In this document: positions 27,636-35,467 of the stretch, in pieces
Position numbering within the stretch: the stretch's first letter is position 1
Layout of the letters: every line of letters begins with the position of its first letter
NCBI GenBank assembly: GCA_017444095.1
Contig: JAFSXM010000029.1
Coordinates: forward strand, 1 to 45,688
Direction of reading: 5' to 3'
Source: Rickettsiales bacterium
Lineage (GTDB): Bacteria > Pseudomonadota > Alphaproteobacteria > Rickettsiales > Deianiraeaceae
Length of the DNA stretch: 45,688 nt
Notes under the pieces: model-generated
The model's input: the letters and a program-made list of their open reading frames with translations, nothing else
The model's database searches: none
What the model was told of the DNA's origin: nothing
Position numbers and translations under genes: made by a program

Positions 27636-28271
27636 ATGCTCTCTCAAAAAGTGAATATATTGAAAAATGTTATATTAAGAAAACGGATTTTGCAATGCAT
27701 TATCGTTGCATTGTTATTAACATCACACAACTATACCGCACAAGCAGTAAAGATTTTGGCAACAATAAATTCAGCAATCGTTACGGATTATGATGTGGCA
27801 GAATTTAGCAAAATCTTATGTTTATTAGAAAATAAGAATAAATCAGAAAATAAAGCCTGCAATCAACAAGAAATGTTTTCTTTAGCACTAATGACACTTA
27901 TTGAAGAAAATTTAAAATCAGAACACATTAAAAGGTTAGAATTGCCACCAGATGCCATTAGTGCCAACGATTTTGAAAAATATAAACAACAAATAATTGA
28001 TGGCATTAAATTAAATAAAATAGATAAAAATATGTTAGATTGGTATATCAAAACAGAATTTATATGGCAAATGATTATAGGCTCTCAACTACGAGAGATG
28101 AAGATTTCAAACGAAGACATTAAAAATTATGCAAATTCAAACAACATCAGGTTGGATAGAAAAAACGAAAAAATGATAGAAAATATCTTGATGCAACAAA
28201 AGGCTGGTGAAATATCACATACTTTAATGGAAAAGATGAAAAAGTTTTATCTAATAGATATTAGAGTTTAG
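27636..28271 (+). CDS. SurA-like periplasmic chaperone without a PPIase domain
   Basis: 211 residues. A signal peptide (ILQCIIVALLLTSHNYTAQA, cleavage near residue 36) is followed by KILATINSAIVTDYDVAEF, matching the start of mature SurA (VVAVVNxxxITxxDV). About 120 helical residues follow, corresponding to the SurA N-terminal chaperone domain. The parvulin prolyl-isomerase domains of full-length SurA (about 430 residues) are missing. It would escort outer-membrane proteins across the periplasm. Assignment rests mainly on the NSAIVTDYD segment and context. Confidence 0.65.
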   Translation: MLSQKVNILKNVILRKRILQCIIVALLLTSHNYTAQAVKILATINSAIVTDYDVAEFSKILCLLENKNKSENKACNQQEMFSLALMTLIEENLKSEHIKRLELPPDAISANDFEKYKQQIIDGIKLNKIDKNMLDWYIKTEFIWQMIIGSQLREMKISNEDIKNYANSNNIRLDRKNEKMIENILMQQKAGEISHTLMEKMKKFYLIDIRV

Positions 28272-28281
28272 TATTTAATTG

Positions 28282-29469
28282 TTATACTTTTTCATTGGCA
28301 TTATAGTTTAATGCGAATTCAGTAATAATATCACGATAAATATACATAAGCTGTTGTAAATCTTGCTTGGTTGTATATTCATCTGGTTTATGCATAGTTT
28401 TACATTTTAATCCAATCTCGCAAACACTTTTGCAAATTTTTGTCATATATTCTGCATCTGTGCAAGCTTTTGATTTAACGAACATTGAATTCTCATTATA
28501 TTTTTTCATCACTCCAATCGCCAGTTGGCAAAAATCACTCTCTATATCACTTGAAAAACCCAATCTTGAACATTCATCTTGAATATCAAAAGCATTATTT
28601 CCCAATACTTTTTTACAAGTATCAATCACTTTTTGTTTCACAATATCTTTACCATACTTCGCATCAAACCTAACATTAACTTCAAGTGCTACATTTTCTA
28701 ATACCACATTATCTGTTGCATTAACACCATTAAAGCCATATACCTCTAAGTTTGTAGCACCATCAAATTTAATGTCTTTCAATGCTAAACATAATCTTGA
28801 TGCTTTATAGATTGGATTATCAAATTCGTCAAAATATGCTATATGCCCACTCTTACCTTTTATGGTAATTTTAAAATGATAACTTCCACTTCTTGAATAG
28901 CTTAAAGCATAAAGCTTTTCTTTATCCAAATCTCCGTCAAAATTATAAGCATACTCGCTTGTTGGCTCTCCTACTATGCAGGCATCAAATAATTCACCTT
29001 TTTGCTTTAAATAATCAGCAAATTTTATAATGCCATTTGTCCCATAACCTTCTTCATCTCCTGTCAAAATCGTAGCAATTTTTACTCTTTCTAATATATC
29101 TGGCGACAATTGTTGCAAAGCATACATCCAACATACAACACCACCAAGCATATCAACTGCCCCTCTTCCATAAACCCTATCTCCAACAATTTCACCTTTA
29201 TAATTTTTGCTCCAATTATTAAATACAGGCACAACATCACAGTGTCCGCAAAAACATATACTCTTTTTTGCATTTTTATTGCCAAAATAAGCAATAACAT
29301 TAGGTGTGTCTTCTATAATCTTCGTCTCAACAAAACACCCAATTTTCTTCAATTCATCAGCAACAAATGCAGTTCTATTAAATTCAGGTTTTTGTGCTTC
29401 AAAATTTCCAGATGCTATTGTTGTAACCAACAACTCACATAGATTATTGTTGTCGTTCAAAGTAGACAT
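28282..29469 (-). CDS. dapE: Succinyl-diaminopimelate desuccinylase
   Basis: 395 residues, an M20-family zinc amidohydrolase that makes LL-diaminopimelate for lysine and peptidoglycan. Metal-site motifs are present: CFCGHCDVVP (His76, Asp78), GRGAVDMLGG (Asp106) and LTGDEEGYG (Glu139-Glu140), with GEPTS after it. Close relatives such as ArgE or other M20 peptidases are possible, but the GHxDVVP...GRGxxDMKGG pattern fits DapE well. It implies that this organism still makes peptidoglycan precursors. It is the last gene of the gmk operon, 5 bases after the guanylate kinase paralogue. Confidence 0.9.
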   Translation of the reverse strand: MSTLNDNNNLCELLVTTIASGNFEAQKPEFNRTAFVADELKKIGCFVETKIIEDTPNVIAYFGNKNAKKSICFCGHCDVVPVFNNWSKNYKGEIVGDRVYGRGAVDMLGGVVCWMYALQQLSPDILERVKIATILTGDEEGYGTNGIIKFADYLKQKGELFDACIVGEPTSEYAYNFDGDLDKEKLYALSYSRSGSYHFKITIKGKSGHIAYFDEFDNPIYKASRLCLALKDIKFDGATNLEVYGFNGVNATDNVVLENVALEVNVRFDAKYGKDIVKQKVIDTCKKVLGNNAFDIQDECSRLGFSSDIESDFCQLAIGVMKKYNENSMFVKSKACTDAEYMTKICKSVCEIGLKCKTMHKPDEYTTKQDLQQLMYIYRDIITEFALNYNANEKV

Positions 29470-29474
29470 AGCAA

Positions 29475-30467
29475 CTATTTAAACAAACCATTCAACCATC
29501 TATAAAAACTATTTGTTTCACTCTCATAAATATCTATTTCTCGTTTTCTTTGTTCTGAAACATAAATCGCATCTATCATATCAATGGCATTTTCAAGATT
29601 GTAATTATACACAACATAATTATACAATCCATCTGCCGAAGATATTTCTTTTCTTGCAGATGATAGCCTCTTGTCTATCTGTGCTTGTGTTTCAGTATTC
29701 CTATCAACAAGCCTTTGTTTCAACACATCATAAGACGGAGGAGCGATAAATATAGTCACAAAATCCATTCCGCTATGTTGAATAGCATTCTTCATACCAT
29801 CAACTGATAATGAAAAAATAATATCTTTTCCATTATCTACTGCATCGAAATAATTTCTCTTTGGTGTTCCATAGTAATTACCATAGTTGTTGGCATATTC
29901 CAAAAATTCTCCTCCTGCCAACAATTTTTTAAACATTGCTATATCCAAGAAATAGTAGTCTCTTGCATGTATCTCACCTTCCCTTTTCATTCTTGTTGTT
30001 GCAGACACTGACACATCTAATGTATTAGAATATCTTTGTTTTAATGCATTTATAATTGTTGTTTTACCAACACCAGAAGGACCAGAAATAATAATACCAA
30101 AGTGTTTATATTTATTTTTAATGTATTGTTGTTTTCCAATGCCATTCACATTTGAGGATACTTTGGTATCAATATCCACTTTGTCATCTTCATTTGAAGA
30201 AACCATTAAATTATTATCTGCTATATTCTGTATACTCACACCATTGCCTGCATTTGTAGAGTTGTCATCATCTAATGAATTTTGTTCCATATTCATTTGA
30301 TAATATGTTGCCTCATTGGCGTTGTAATAATACTCATTTTCATCAAAACCATAGGCTTTATTAAAAAATGTATAAACCCGTGGCATTTTTCTCTTTACAT
30401 AATTACAAGCTGTTACGCTAAAAGCTATAAACACCATTGATAAAAGTATCAATATCCTTTTCTTCAT
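29475..30467 (-). CDS. Guanylate kinase-like domain fused to a lipoprotein signal
   Basis: 330 residues. The N-terminus MKKRILILLSMVFIAFSVTAC is a lipoprotein signal with lipobox VTAC and Cys21. Residues of about 22-120 are Asn/Asp/Tyr-rich and look disordered. From about residue 122 a full guanylate kinase domain follows: P-loop GPSGVGKT (129-136), SVSATTRMKREGE, DYYFLD, GEFLEYANNYGNYYGTP and a lid with DKRLSSARKEI. Most GMP-contact residues are kept, but the segment that is FDIDWQG in the neighbouring true Gmk reads FSLSVDG, so both aspartates are lost. It lies between ordinary gmk and dapE with 5-base gaps. If lipidated it would face a compartment without ATP, so a binding rather than kinase role is possible. 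I know of no described guanylate kinase lipoprotein. Confidence 0.88.
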   Translation of the reverse strand: MKKRILILLSMVFIAFSVTACNYVKRKMPRVYTFFNKAYGFDENEYYYNANEATYYQMNMEQNSLDDDNSTNAGNGVSIQNIADNNLMVSSNEDDKVDIDTKVSSNVNGIGKQQYIKNKYKHFGIIISGPSGVGKTTIINALKQRYSNTLDVSVSATTRMKREGEIHARDYYFLDIAMFKKLLAGGEFLEYANNYGNYYGTPKRNYFDAVDNGKDIIFSLSVDGMKNAIQHSGMDFVTIFIAPPSYDVLKQRLVDRNTETQAQIDKRLSSARKEISSADGLYNYVVYNYNLENAIDMIDAIYVSEQRKREIDIYESETNSFYRWLNGLFK

Positions 30468-30472
30468 ATCAA

Positions 30473-31132
30473 TTAACTAAAAATACCTTTTCTGCATTTT
30501 TCAGTAATTTCATTTACAAATGTAAGCACATTTCGCCTACTAAATTTAATCTTTTCCGCTTGATAAATACTATTTACAATATTACAAGTCTCTTCCAAAT
30601 CATCATTCACGATAACATAATCATACTCATTAGCCTTTTCGGCATCATTAACAAAACCTGCTATTCTTTTCTCAATTTGCTCTTGACTATCACCCCTATT
30701 CTTCAATCTATCTCGTAAAATATCAATGGATGGCGGAACTAAGAATAATGTAGAAACATTAAATCTATCCACTGACTTAATTTTTCTCATACCTTGCCAA
30801 TCTATATCAAAAATGATATTCATACCAGATGATATTTTTTTATGCACAAAATCTAATGGTGTTCCATAGTAATTATCAAAAACACAGGCATGCTCTAAAA
30901 AACCACCAGTATTAACTTTTGCCAAATACTCTTCCTTTGTAATAAAAAAATAATCTTTACCATCAACCTCGCCAGTTCTTGGAGCTCTTGTCGTGGCTGA
31001 AATTGATAAACATAAATCTTTATTCCGTTTAAGCAATCGTTTACAAATTGTCGTCTTTCCAGTGCCAGATGGAGCCGATATAATGAATAGAAAATTACAA
31101 TCTCCAGATTTATTATTTATAATACCACCCAT
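30473..31132 (-). CDS. gmk: Guanylate kinase
   Basis: 219 residues, the normal cytosolic enzyme that phosphorylates GMP to GDP with ATP. P-loop APSGTGKT at residues 20-27, SISATTRAPRTGEVDGKDYFF for GMP binding, EHACVFDNYYGTP, and FDIDWQGM with both conserved aspartates. The lid contains DSQEQIEKRI. The start at 31132 gives 16 residues before the first strand. It is the first gene of gmk - paralogue - dapE, and MITE C1 ends 38 bases beyond its start on the upstream side, so the operon promoter must overlap or lie beside that element. Confidence 0.96.
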   Translation of the reverse strand: MGGIINNKSGDCNFLFIISAPSGTGKTTICKRLLKRNKDLCLSISATTRAPRTGEVDGKDYFFITKEEYLAKVNTGGFLEHACVFDNYYGTPLDFVHKKISSGMNIIFDIDWQGMRKIKSVDRFNVSTLFLVPPSIDILRDRLKNRGDSQEQIEKRIAGFVNDAEKANEYDYVIVNDDLEETCNIVNSIYQAEKIKFSRRNVLTFVNEITEKCRKGIFS

Positions 31133-31186
31133 TTTCTAATGGAAAAATAATAAAGCTAAAAAGCAAGGAAATTGTTTTCTGATATT

Positions 31187-31348
31187 GCTCTGTTTAAATA
31201 AATGCTTGATAAATCAAACAATTTATCTACTTATATAACAACTTATATTGGTATTAATATATGATTATTATTTTTTAATAATACTAATTATAAAGTATAA
31301 GTAATATATAATATGATATAACAAAGCAAGAGTTGGTTTTAATAGAGC
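31187..31348 (+). mobile_element. MITE-like element C1 (about 162 bp)
   Basis: Opens GCTCTGTTTAAATAAATGC and closes GAGTTGGTTTTAATAGAGC, imperfect inverted ends. It aligns with element B inverted. No coding capacity. It lies directly upstream of gmk. Confidence 0.75.
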
Positions 31349-31462
31349 TTCTGATATAAAATATTTGATACCTTCACAAAGTTATACTGAATGATGTAAT
31401 AAAAAAAAAAAAAAGCGATTACTACTAAACTACTGACATTCCCTTGATTAGCAAATAAAAAA
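31349..31462. other. Spacer between MITEs C1 and C2
   Basis: 114 AT-rich bases with a long A run near 31402-31415 and no gene. Nothing else recognisable. Confidence 0.4.
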
Positions 31463-31641
31463 GCTCTATTATAAAAAAAACTCCTGATGTTGTATACACA
31501 ACGAACATTGCCTCTATCAATAATAATTACTTGCTGTAATGAAGATATAAGTAGTTGTTTTTATTTTTATTTTATATTTTTTTATATCTATTTGATTAAC
31601 GAATGATTGTCAAAAATATCAAGATTTTGTTTAAACATAGC
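31463..31641 (-). mobile_element. MITE-like element C2 (about 179 bp)
   Basis: Left end GCTCTATTATAAAAAAAACTC and right end TTGTTTAAACATAGC, the same inverted ends as elements B and C1 with a few changes. The interior is more diverged than in B and C1. It lies 76 bases before the bilobed membrane protein gene. Confidence 0.7.
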
Positions 31642-31716
31642 AAGCTGAAAAAAATAACATTTGATATTTGTTTCTATTTGATTTATCATTTGTGTTGAAG
31701 TTTTCATTAAAAATGT

Positions 31717-32160
31717 ATGTTTCATTATAGCACAATACACGAAGATATTTCAAATAACAGGGCTGGTGCTGTATATACCATTAGTGCAGGTCTTAGTGGT
31801 TGTATAGCATTGTTATGCTTCTTTTTATTGCCAGTCCCATTCAATTTTATTATTGGTGCGATTGGAGGCATTGCATCCATAGGACTTGGAGTGACAGCTC
31901 TATACAAGAATAATCAACAAGCAAAAGAATTACAACAAGCAGTATTGGACACAAACACAAAAGTTAATAAGATAACACCTATGCTTGAAAACACAACTAC
32001 AGAATATCAGCAAACATACAATAAAAACGAACTTGAAAATAATAATAAAAAAAACATTCAAAATAATGAATATTTGTATAACAACAAACAAATAAACAAC
32101 AACAATAGTGTTATTAACATTCCAACGATACAATCAGAACAAACAAAGCAAAGGGGATAG
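31717..32160 (+). CDS. Small protein with a bilobed membrane hairpin and Asn-rich tail
   Basis: 147 residues. Residues of about 16-64 form one almost continuous hydrophobic block broken by a proline turn (SGCIALLCFFLLPVPFNFIIGAIGG split around PVP), predicting two adjacent membrane helices with both ends on the same side. The remaining 80 residues are Gln/Asn/Lys-rich and probably disordered. This bilobed layout resembles chlamydial Inc proteins that sit in host vacuole membranes, and also holin-like proteins. Sequence alone cannot separate these. It is bracketed by MITEs C2 and D. I do not recognise the family. Confidence 0.65.
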   Translation: MFHYSTIHEDISNNRAGAVYTISAGLSGCIALLCFFLLPVPFNFIIGAIGGIASIGLGVTALYKNNQQAKELQQAVLDTNTKVNKITPMLENTTTEYQQTYNKNELENNNKKNIQNNEYLYNNKQINNNNSVINIPTIQSEQTKQRG

Positions 32161-32210
32161 AATAAGTTTTTTTTTATATCGTTATTATTGTTGTTATGCA
32201 CTTAAAAAAA

Positions 32211-32390
32211 GCTCTATTGTGATCTGTTGTAAAAAACTCTTGATAATTTTTACTTTCTCTTTTTCACAATTAAACAGCTATTAATAAGTATTTATCATAA
32301 ATGCTATTTTATCTAATATAATAAGTAAATATCTATCAGCATACACAATGTGTATTATTAATGCAAAAAAAGAGTTTTTCACAACAGAGC
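32211..32390 (+). mobile_element. MITE-like element D (about 180 bp)
   Basis: Opens GCTCTATTGTGATCTGTTG and closes TTTTTCACAACAGAGC. Its interior aligns with element A in the opposite orientation over nearly the full length. The left end contains two nested copies of the end motif (GCTCTATTGT then GATCTGTTGT), as does the corresponding end of A, so that doubling is a feature of this subfamily. It ends 48 bases before the next gene. Confidence 0.8.
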
Positions 32391-32437
32391 CAACCAAAAG
32401 AATTTGTATATTTCTTTTTTTTTGTTATAAACTTTAT

Positions 32438-33355
32438 ATGGAAAATCAAAAAGCTCAAAAGATTGCAGAGATAAAAAATAATTACAAAGAAGACATAGAC
32501 AAAATAAAAAAAGAATTATGTAAGGCAAAAATATTAACAAATGAAGAATTAAGAGATATATTATTCGCGAAAGAAATTGAAAATTTTAACAAAATCAAAA
32601 ACGAAAACAAACAAGGTCAAAACCTCAACGACTACATAGTAAGTGATATTATAGATAGACTCGTGAATGAAATATACGAGCATATTACAACAAATAATTG
32701 TTCATTTGATGATTTTAAAATGACAATTTTTTTAGATGAAACATTTGTAGAATTTTTTAGATTAAATTTTAACATAAAAAATATAGAACAGGAATCGCGA
32801 ATAATATCTATTTCTGATTATAGTAGTTATTATAAGCAAGACTCAGTAATATTACCACCTCGCAAACAATTGCTTAATATAGAGCCATTAACAAGAATCA
32901 GCGTACGGCGGGCAATGAAAGACGAATATTTCAAAATAAGTATATTTGGTAACAAATGTGGATGTCAATTTCAAGAAAATTTGGGTGAAAATAATAAAAA
33001 CAAGCAACCAACATTGATATTGAAAAAAGATAACGATGAATACAATATTATATTGAATGATAACAACACAATAACTATTTCAAAGAAGGATAGTGAAGAA
33101 AATGATCAACAAAAACTAATTGATGAAATTCAATCAAAATTCTTTCAAGAAGATGAAACAATTAAAACATTATTTGAAAATCTTGAATATGAACTTACCG
33201 ATAAACAAATGAAATTTTATAACAAAATTAAAGAACTCTTGGGATACAAGAAAATATCAGTTGAACAACCAAAAGTAAAATACGATTTATGTGGAATGGA
33301 TAATTACTGGATAGGAAAAAAAACTAATGGTCGCTTTGGTTGTTGCGGATGGTAG
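32438..33355 (+). CDS. Unknown hydrophilic protein ending in a Cys-Cys motif
   Basis: 305 residues from ATG 32438. The frame extends upstream to 32348, but that part is MITE D sequence, so the later ATG is preferred. The N-terminal 60 residues are a charged coiled-coil-like helix (NQKAQKIAEIKNNYKEDIDK). The middle contains an ISVRRAMKDEYFKISIFG strand pair and KCGC, and the protein ends NGRFGCCGW. No signal peptide or membrane span. No family recognised. It is convergent with recA. Because the C-terminal CCGW is close to lipid-attachment or metal-binding patterns, host-membrane targeting is one idea, unproven. Confidence 0.7.
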   Translation: MENQKAQKIAEIKNNYKEDIDKIKKELCKAKILTNEELRDILFAKEIENFNKIKNENKQGQNLNDYIVSDIIDRLVNEIYEHITTNNCSFDDFKMTIFLDETFVEFFRLNFNIKNIEQESRIISISDYSSYYKQDSVILPPRKQLLNIEPLTRISVRRAMKDEYFKISIFGNKCGCQFQENLGENNKNKQPTLILKKDNDEYNIILNDNNTITISKKDSEENDQQKLIDEIQSKFFQEDETIKTLFENLEYELTDKQMKFYNKIKELLGYKKISVEQPKVKYDLCGMDNYWIGKKTNGRFGCCGW

Positions 33356-33513
33356 TGCTAAAAATATTTGCAATATTGATATGATATTTTCATTATGCCG
33401 TGTTTTATGATGTTAAATTTTATTATTATACACTTAACAACATTTAACAAAAATTTGTATAAATTATATATATGCGACAATCGCCAACAAGACAAATACA
33501 TTAATAATTAACA

Positions 33514-34596
33514 TTATTCACCAATTTCATCAGCATCCATTTCAATGCCTTTATCTTCTTCTTCTTTTTGACCTTCCAATTTAATATCAGCTTTTTCTCT
33601 AATTTTACTCTCAATCTCTTGTGCGAATTCTGGATGTTCTTTCATATAAGCTTTTAGGTTTTCCTTTCCTTGTGCTATTCTTTCCGAGTTGTAAGAATAC
33701 CAACTTCCGGCTTTTTCAATAATTCCGGCAACCTCTGCCATATTAACAAGCTCGCTCTCTTTTTGAATTCCTTTACCATAAATCAAGTCAACATTTATCT
33801 CTCTAAATGGAGCAGATACCTTATTTTTTACAATCTTAACTCTTGTCTCTGCACCAACAATTTTTTCACCAACAGAAATAGTTTTTCCTTTTCTAACCTC
33901 CATTCTAACTGATGAATAGAACTTTAATGCATTTCCGCCTGTTGTTGTTTCTGGATTACCAAACATTACACCAATCTTCATACGAATTTGGTTAATAAAT
34001 ACAACAATACAGCCTGTTTTCGAAACATTACCGGTAATTTTTCTTAAAATTTTACTCATCAACCTTGCATGTGCTCCAACAACCTGCTGATCCATATCTC
34101 CATCAAGCTCACTTTTTGGAACCAATGCAGCAACACTATCAATTACAATAATGTCAACACCGCCAGATGAAACCAAGTTATCCACGATTTCCAAAGCCTG
34201 TTCCCCATAATCAGGTTGCGAAATCAGTAAATTATCAACATCGACTCCAAGGTTTTTTGCATAAACAGGATCCAATGCATGTTCCGCATCAATAAAAGCA
34301 GCTGTCCCTCCTTGTCTTTGGCAAGATGCTATAAAACCAAGTGCGAAAGTTGTTTTTCCTGAGCTTTCAGGACCATATATCTCAATTATTCTACCCTTTG
34401 GTAATCCGCCAACACCAATAGCCATATCTAATGATAAGCAACCGGTTGGCATTACATCTATATCTATATTTGAATGGTCGCCCATTTTCATAATAGAGCC
34501 TTTACCAAATTGTTTTTCTATTTTTTTCATTACTGCCTCAACGATCTGCTTTTTATTAACAGATGCGACTTCTCCTTCATCTTTTGTCCCAACCAT
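33514..34596 (-). CDS. recA: Recombinase RecA
   Basis: 360 residues, full length. It forms ATP-dependent filaments on single-stranded DNA for strand exchange and SOS signalling. Walker A GPESSGKT at residues 75-82, [31 protein letters not shown] (Walker B region), loop 2 [20 protein letters not shown], and KAGSWYSY near the C-terminal domain. The acidic tail is usual. The GST-like gene ends 39 bases upstream on the same strand, so co-transcription is possible. No SOS box is obvious in that gap. Confidence 0.98.
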   Translation of the reverse strand: MVGTKDEGEVASVNKKQIVEAVMKKIEKQFGKGSIMKMGDHSNIDIDVMPTGCLSLDMAIGVGGLPKGRIIEIYGPESSGKTTFALGFIASCQRQGGTAAFIDAEHALDPVYAKNLGVDVDNLLISQPDYGEQALEIVDNLVSSGGVDIIVIDSVAALVPKSELDGDMDQQVVGAHARLMSKILRKITGNVSKTGCIVVFINQIRMKIGVMFGNPETTTGGNALKFYSSVRMEVRKGKTISVGEKIVGAETRVKIVKNKVSAPFREINVDLIYGKGIQKESELVNMAEVAGIIEKAGSWYSYNSERIAQGKENLKAYMKEHPEFAQEIESKIREKADIKLEGQKEEEDKGIEMDADEIGE

Positions 34597-34635
34597 AGCT
34601 CAAAATACAAAAACAATTCAAAACCAAAACCAATA

Positions 34636-35346
34636 TTATTTTATCAATCCCTCTTGACGAAGCGACTTTATCACAGCTTCACGAGTACCAATTTCTTTCA
34701 TATATGCTGTAATATTTTTATATGATTTTAAATCAACATTAACGAAATTTGCAAAATTAAGAATAACAAAAGCATATGCATCAGCTATACTGAAATAATT
34801 ACCAGCAATAAACTTACTTTCACCCAATACTTTATCAACATATTCCAATTTAGGTTTTAAATCCTTCATTGTCTTTGCTTTCTCTTTTGCATCAGTTTGT
34901 TTAAACAATGCACCAAATGTTTTATGCAATTCACTGGCAATAAATGACATTTTTTCCATTACTCTATACCTCTCAAAGCCACCACCTATCATTTTACCAT
35001 CGCCATATTGCTCCGCCAAGTATTGAATAATGGCAATATTTTCAGTTAAAATAGCACCATTATCAAGTTTTAAAGCAGGAACATAACCAAGTTTGTTAAT
35101 ATTAAAATAATCTTCACCATTTTCTGTTTTCTTGGTTTTTAAGTCAACTGACACATAAGTTGCATCAATACCAAGCTCGTTAATAATTATTCTATCTGCC
35201 AAAGAGGAAGAACCTTTTGAATAATAAAGTGTTATTCTTGCATTCTTTTTTCTTGCATCATGTTGATTTTTAACAGCCATACAAAAGGCAAAAACAATAC
35301 CTAATATAACAAAATTAGAAACTAACTTTTTTCTATTAAAACTCAT
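34636..35346 (-). CDS. Glutathione S-transferase-like protein with N-terminal membrane anchor
   Basis: 236 residues from ATG 35346. Residues of about 7-24 are hydrophobic (KLVSNFVILGIVFAFCMA), an anchor or signal peptide. Then comes a GST fold: ITLYYSKGSSSLADRIII (thioredoxin-like strand with the Ser-rich active-site loop), GYVPALKLDNGAILTENIAI (the cis-Pro and Glu-Asn glutathione-binding segment), QYLAEQYG, and a helical C-terminal domain with FSIADAYAFVIL. Bacterial GSTs are normally cytosolic, so the anchor is unusual and puts the enzyme at the membrane or in the periplasm. Its substrate is unknown. It precedes recA on the same strand. Confidence 0.88.
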   Translation of the reverse strand: MSFNRKKLVSNFVILGIVFAFCMAVKNQHDARKKNARITLYYSKGSSSLADRIIINELGIDATYVSVDLKTKKTENGEDYFNINKLGYVPALKLDNGAILTENIAIIQYLAEQYGDGKMIGGGFERYRVMEKMSFIASELHKTFGALFKQTDAKEKAKTMKDLKPKLEYVDKVLGESKFIAGNYFSIADAYAFVILNFANFVNVDLKSYKNITAYMKEIGTREAVIKSLRQEGLIK

Positions 35347-35467
35347 AAAAATATTCAAAATCTTTTTCTTTTAATGGAAAATATTTATAATTTGCAAGAG
35401 TTTTGTTTTATCACATTTTTACCATAACAGCCGTAATTACACAACAAACTAAATCATTTACGACACT

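Noticed and set aside
32348..32437. Longer start of the gene at 32438
   Set aside because: The added residues are encoded mostly by MITE D and begin at an arbitrary codon inside the element.
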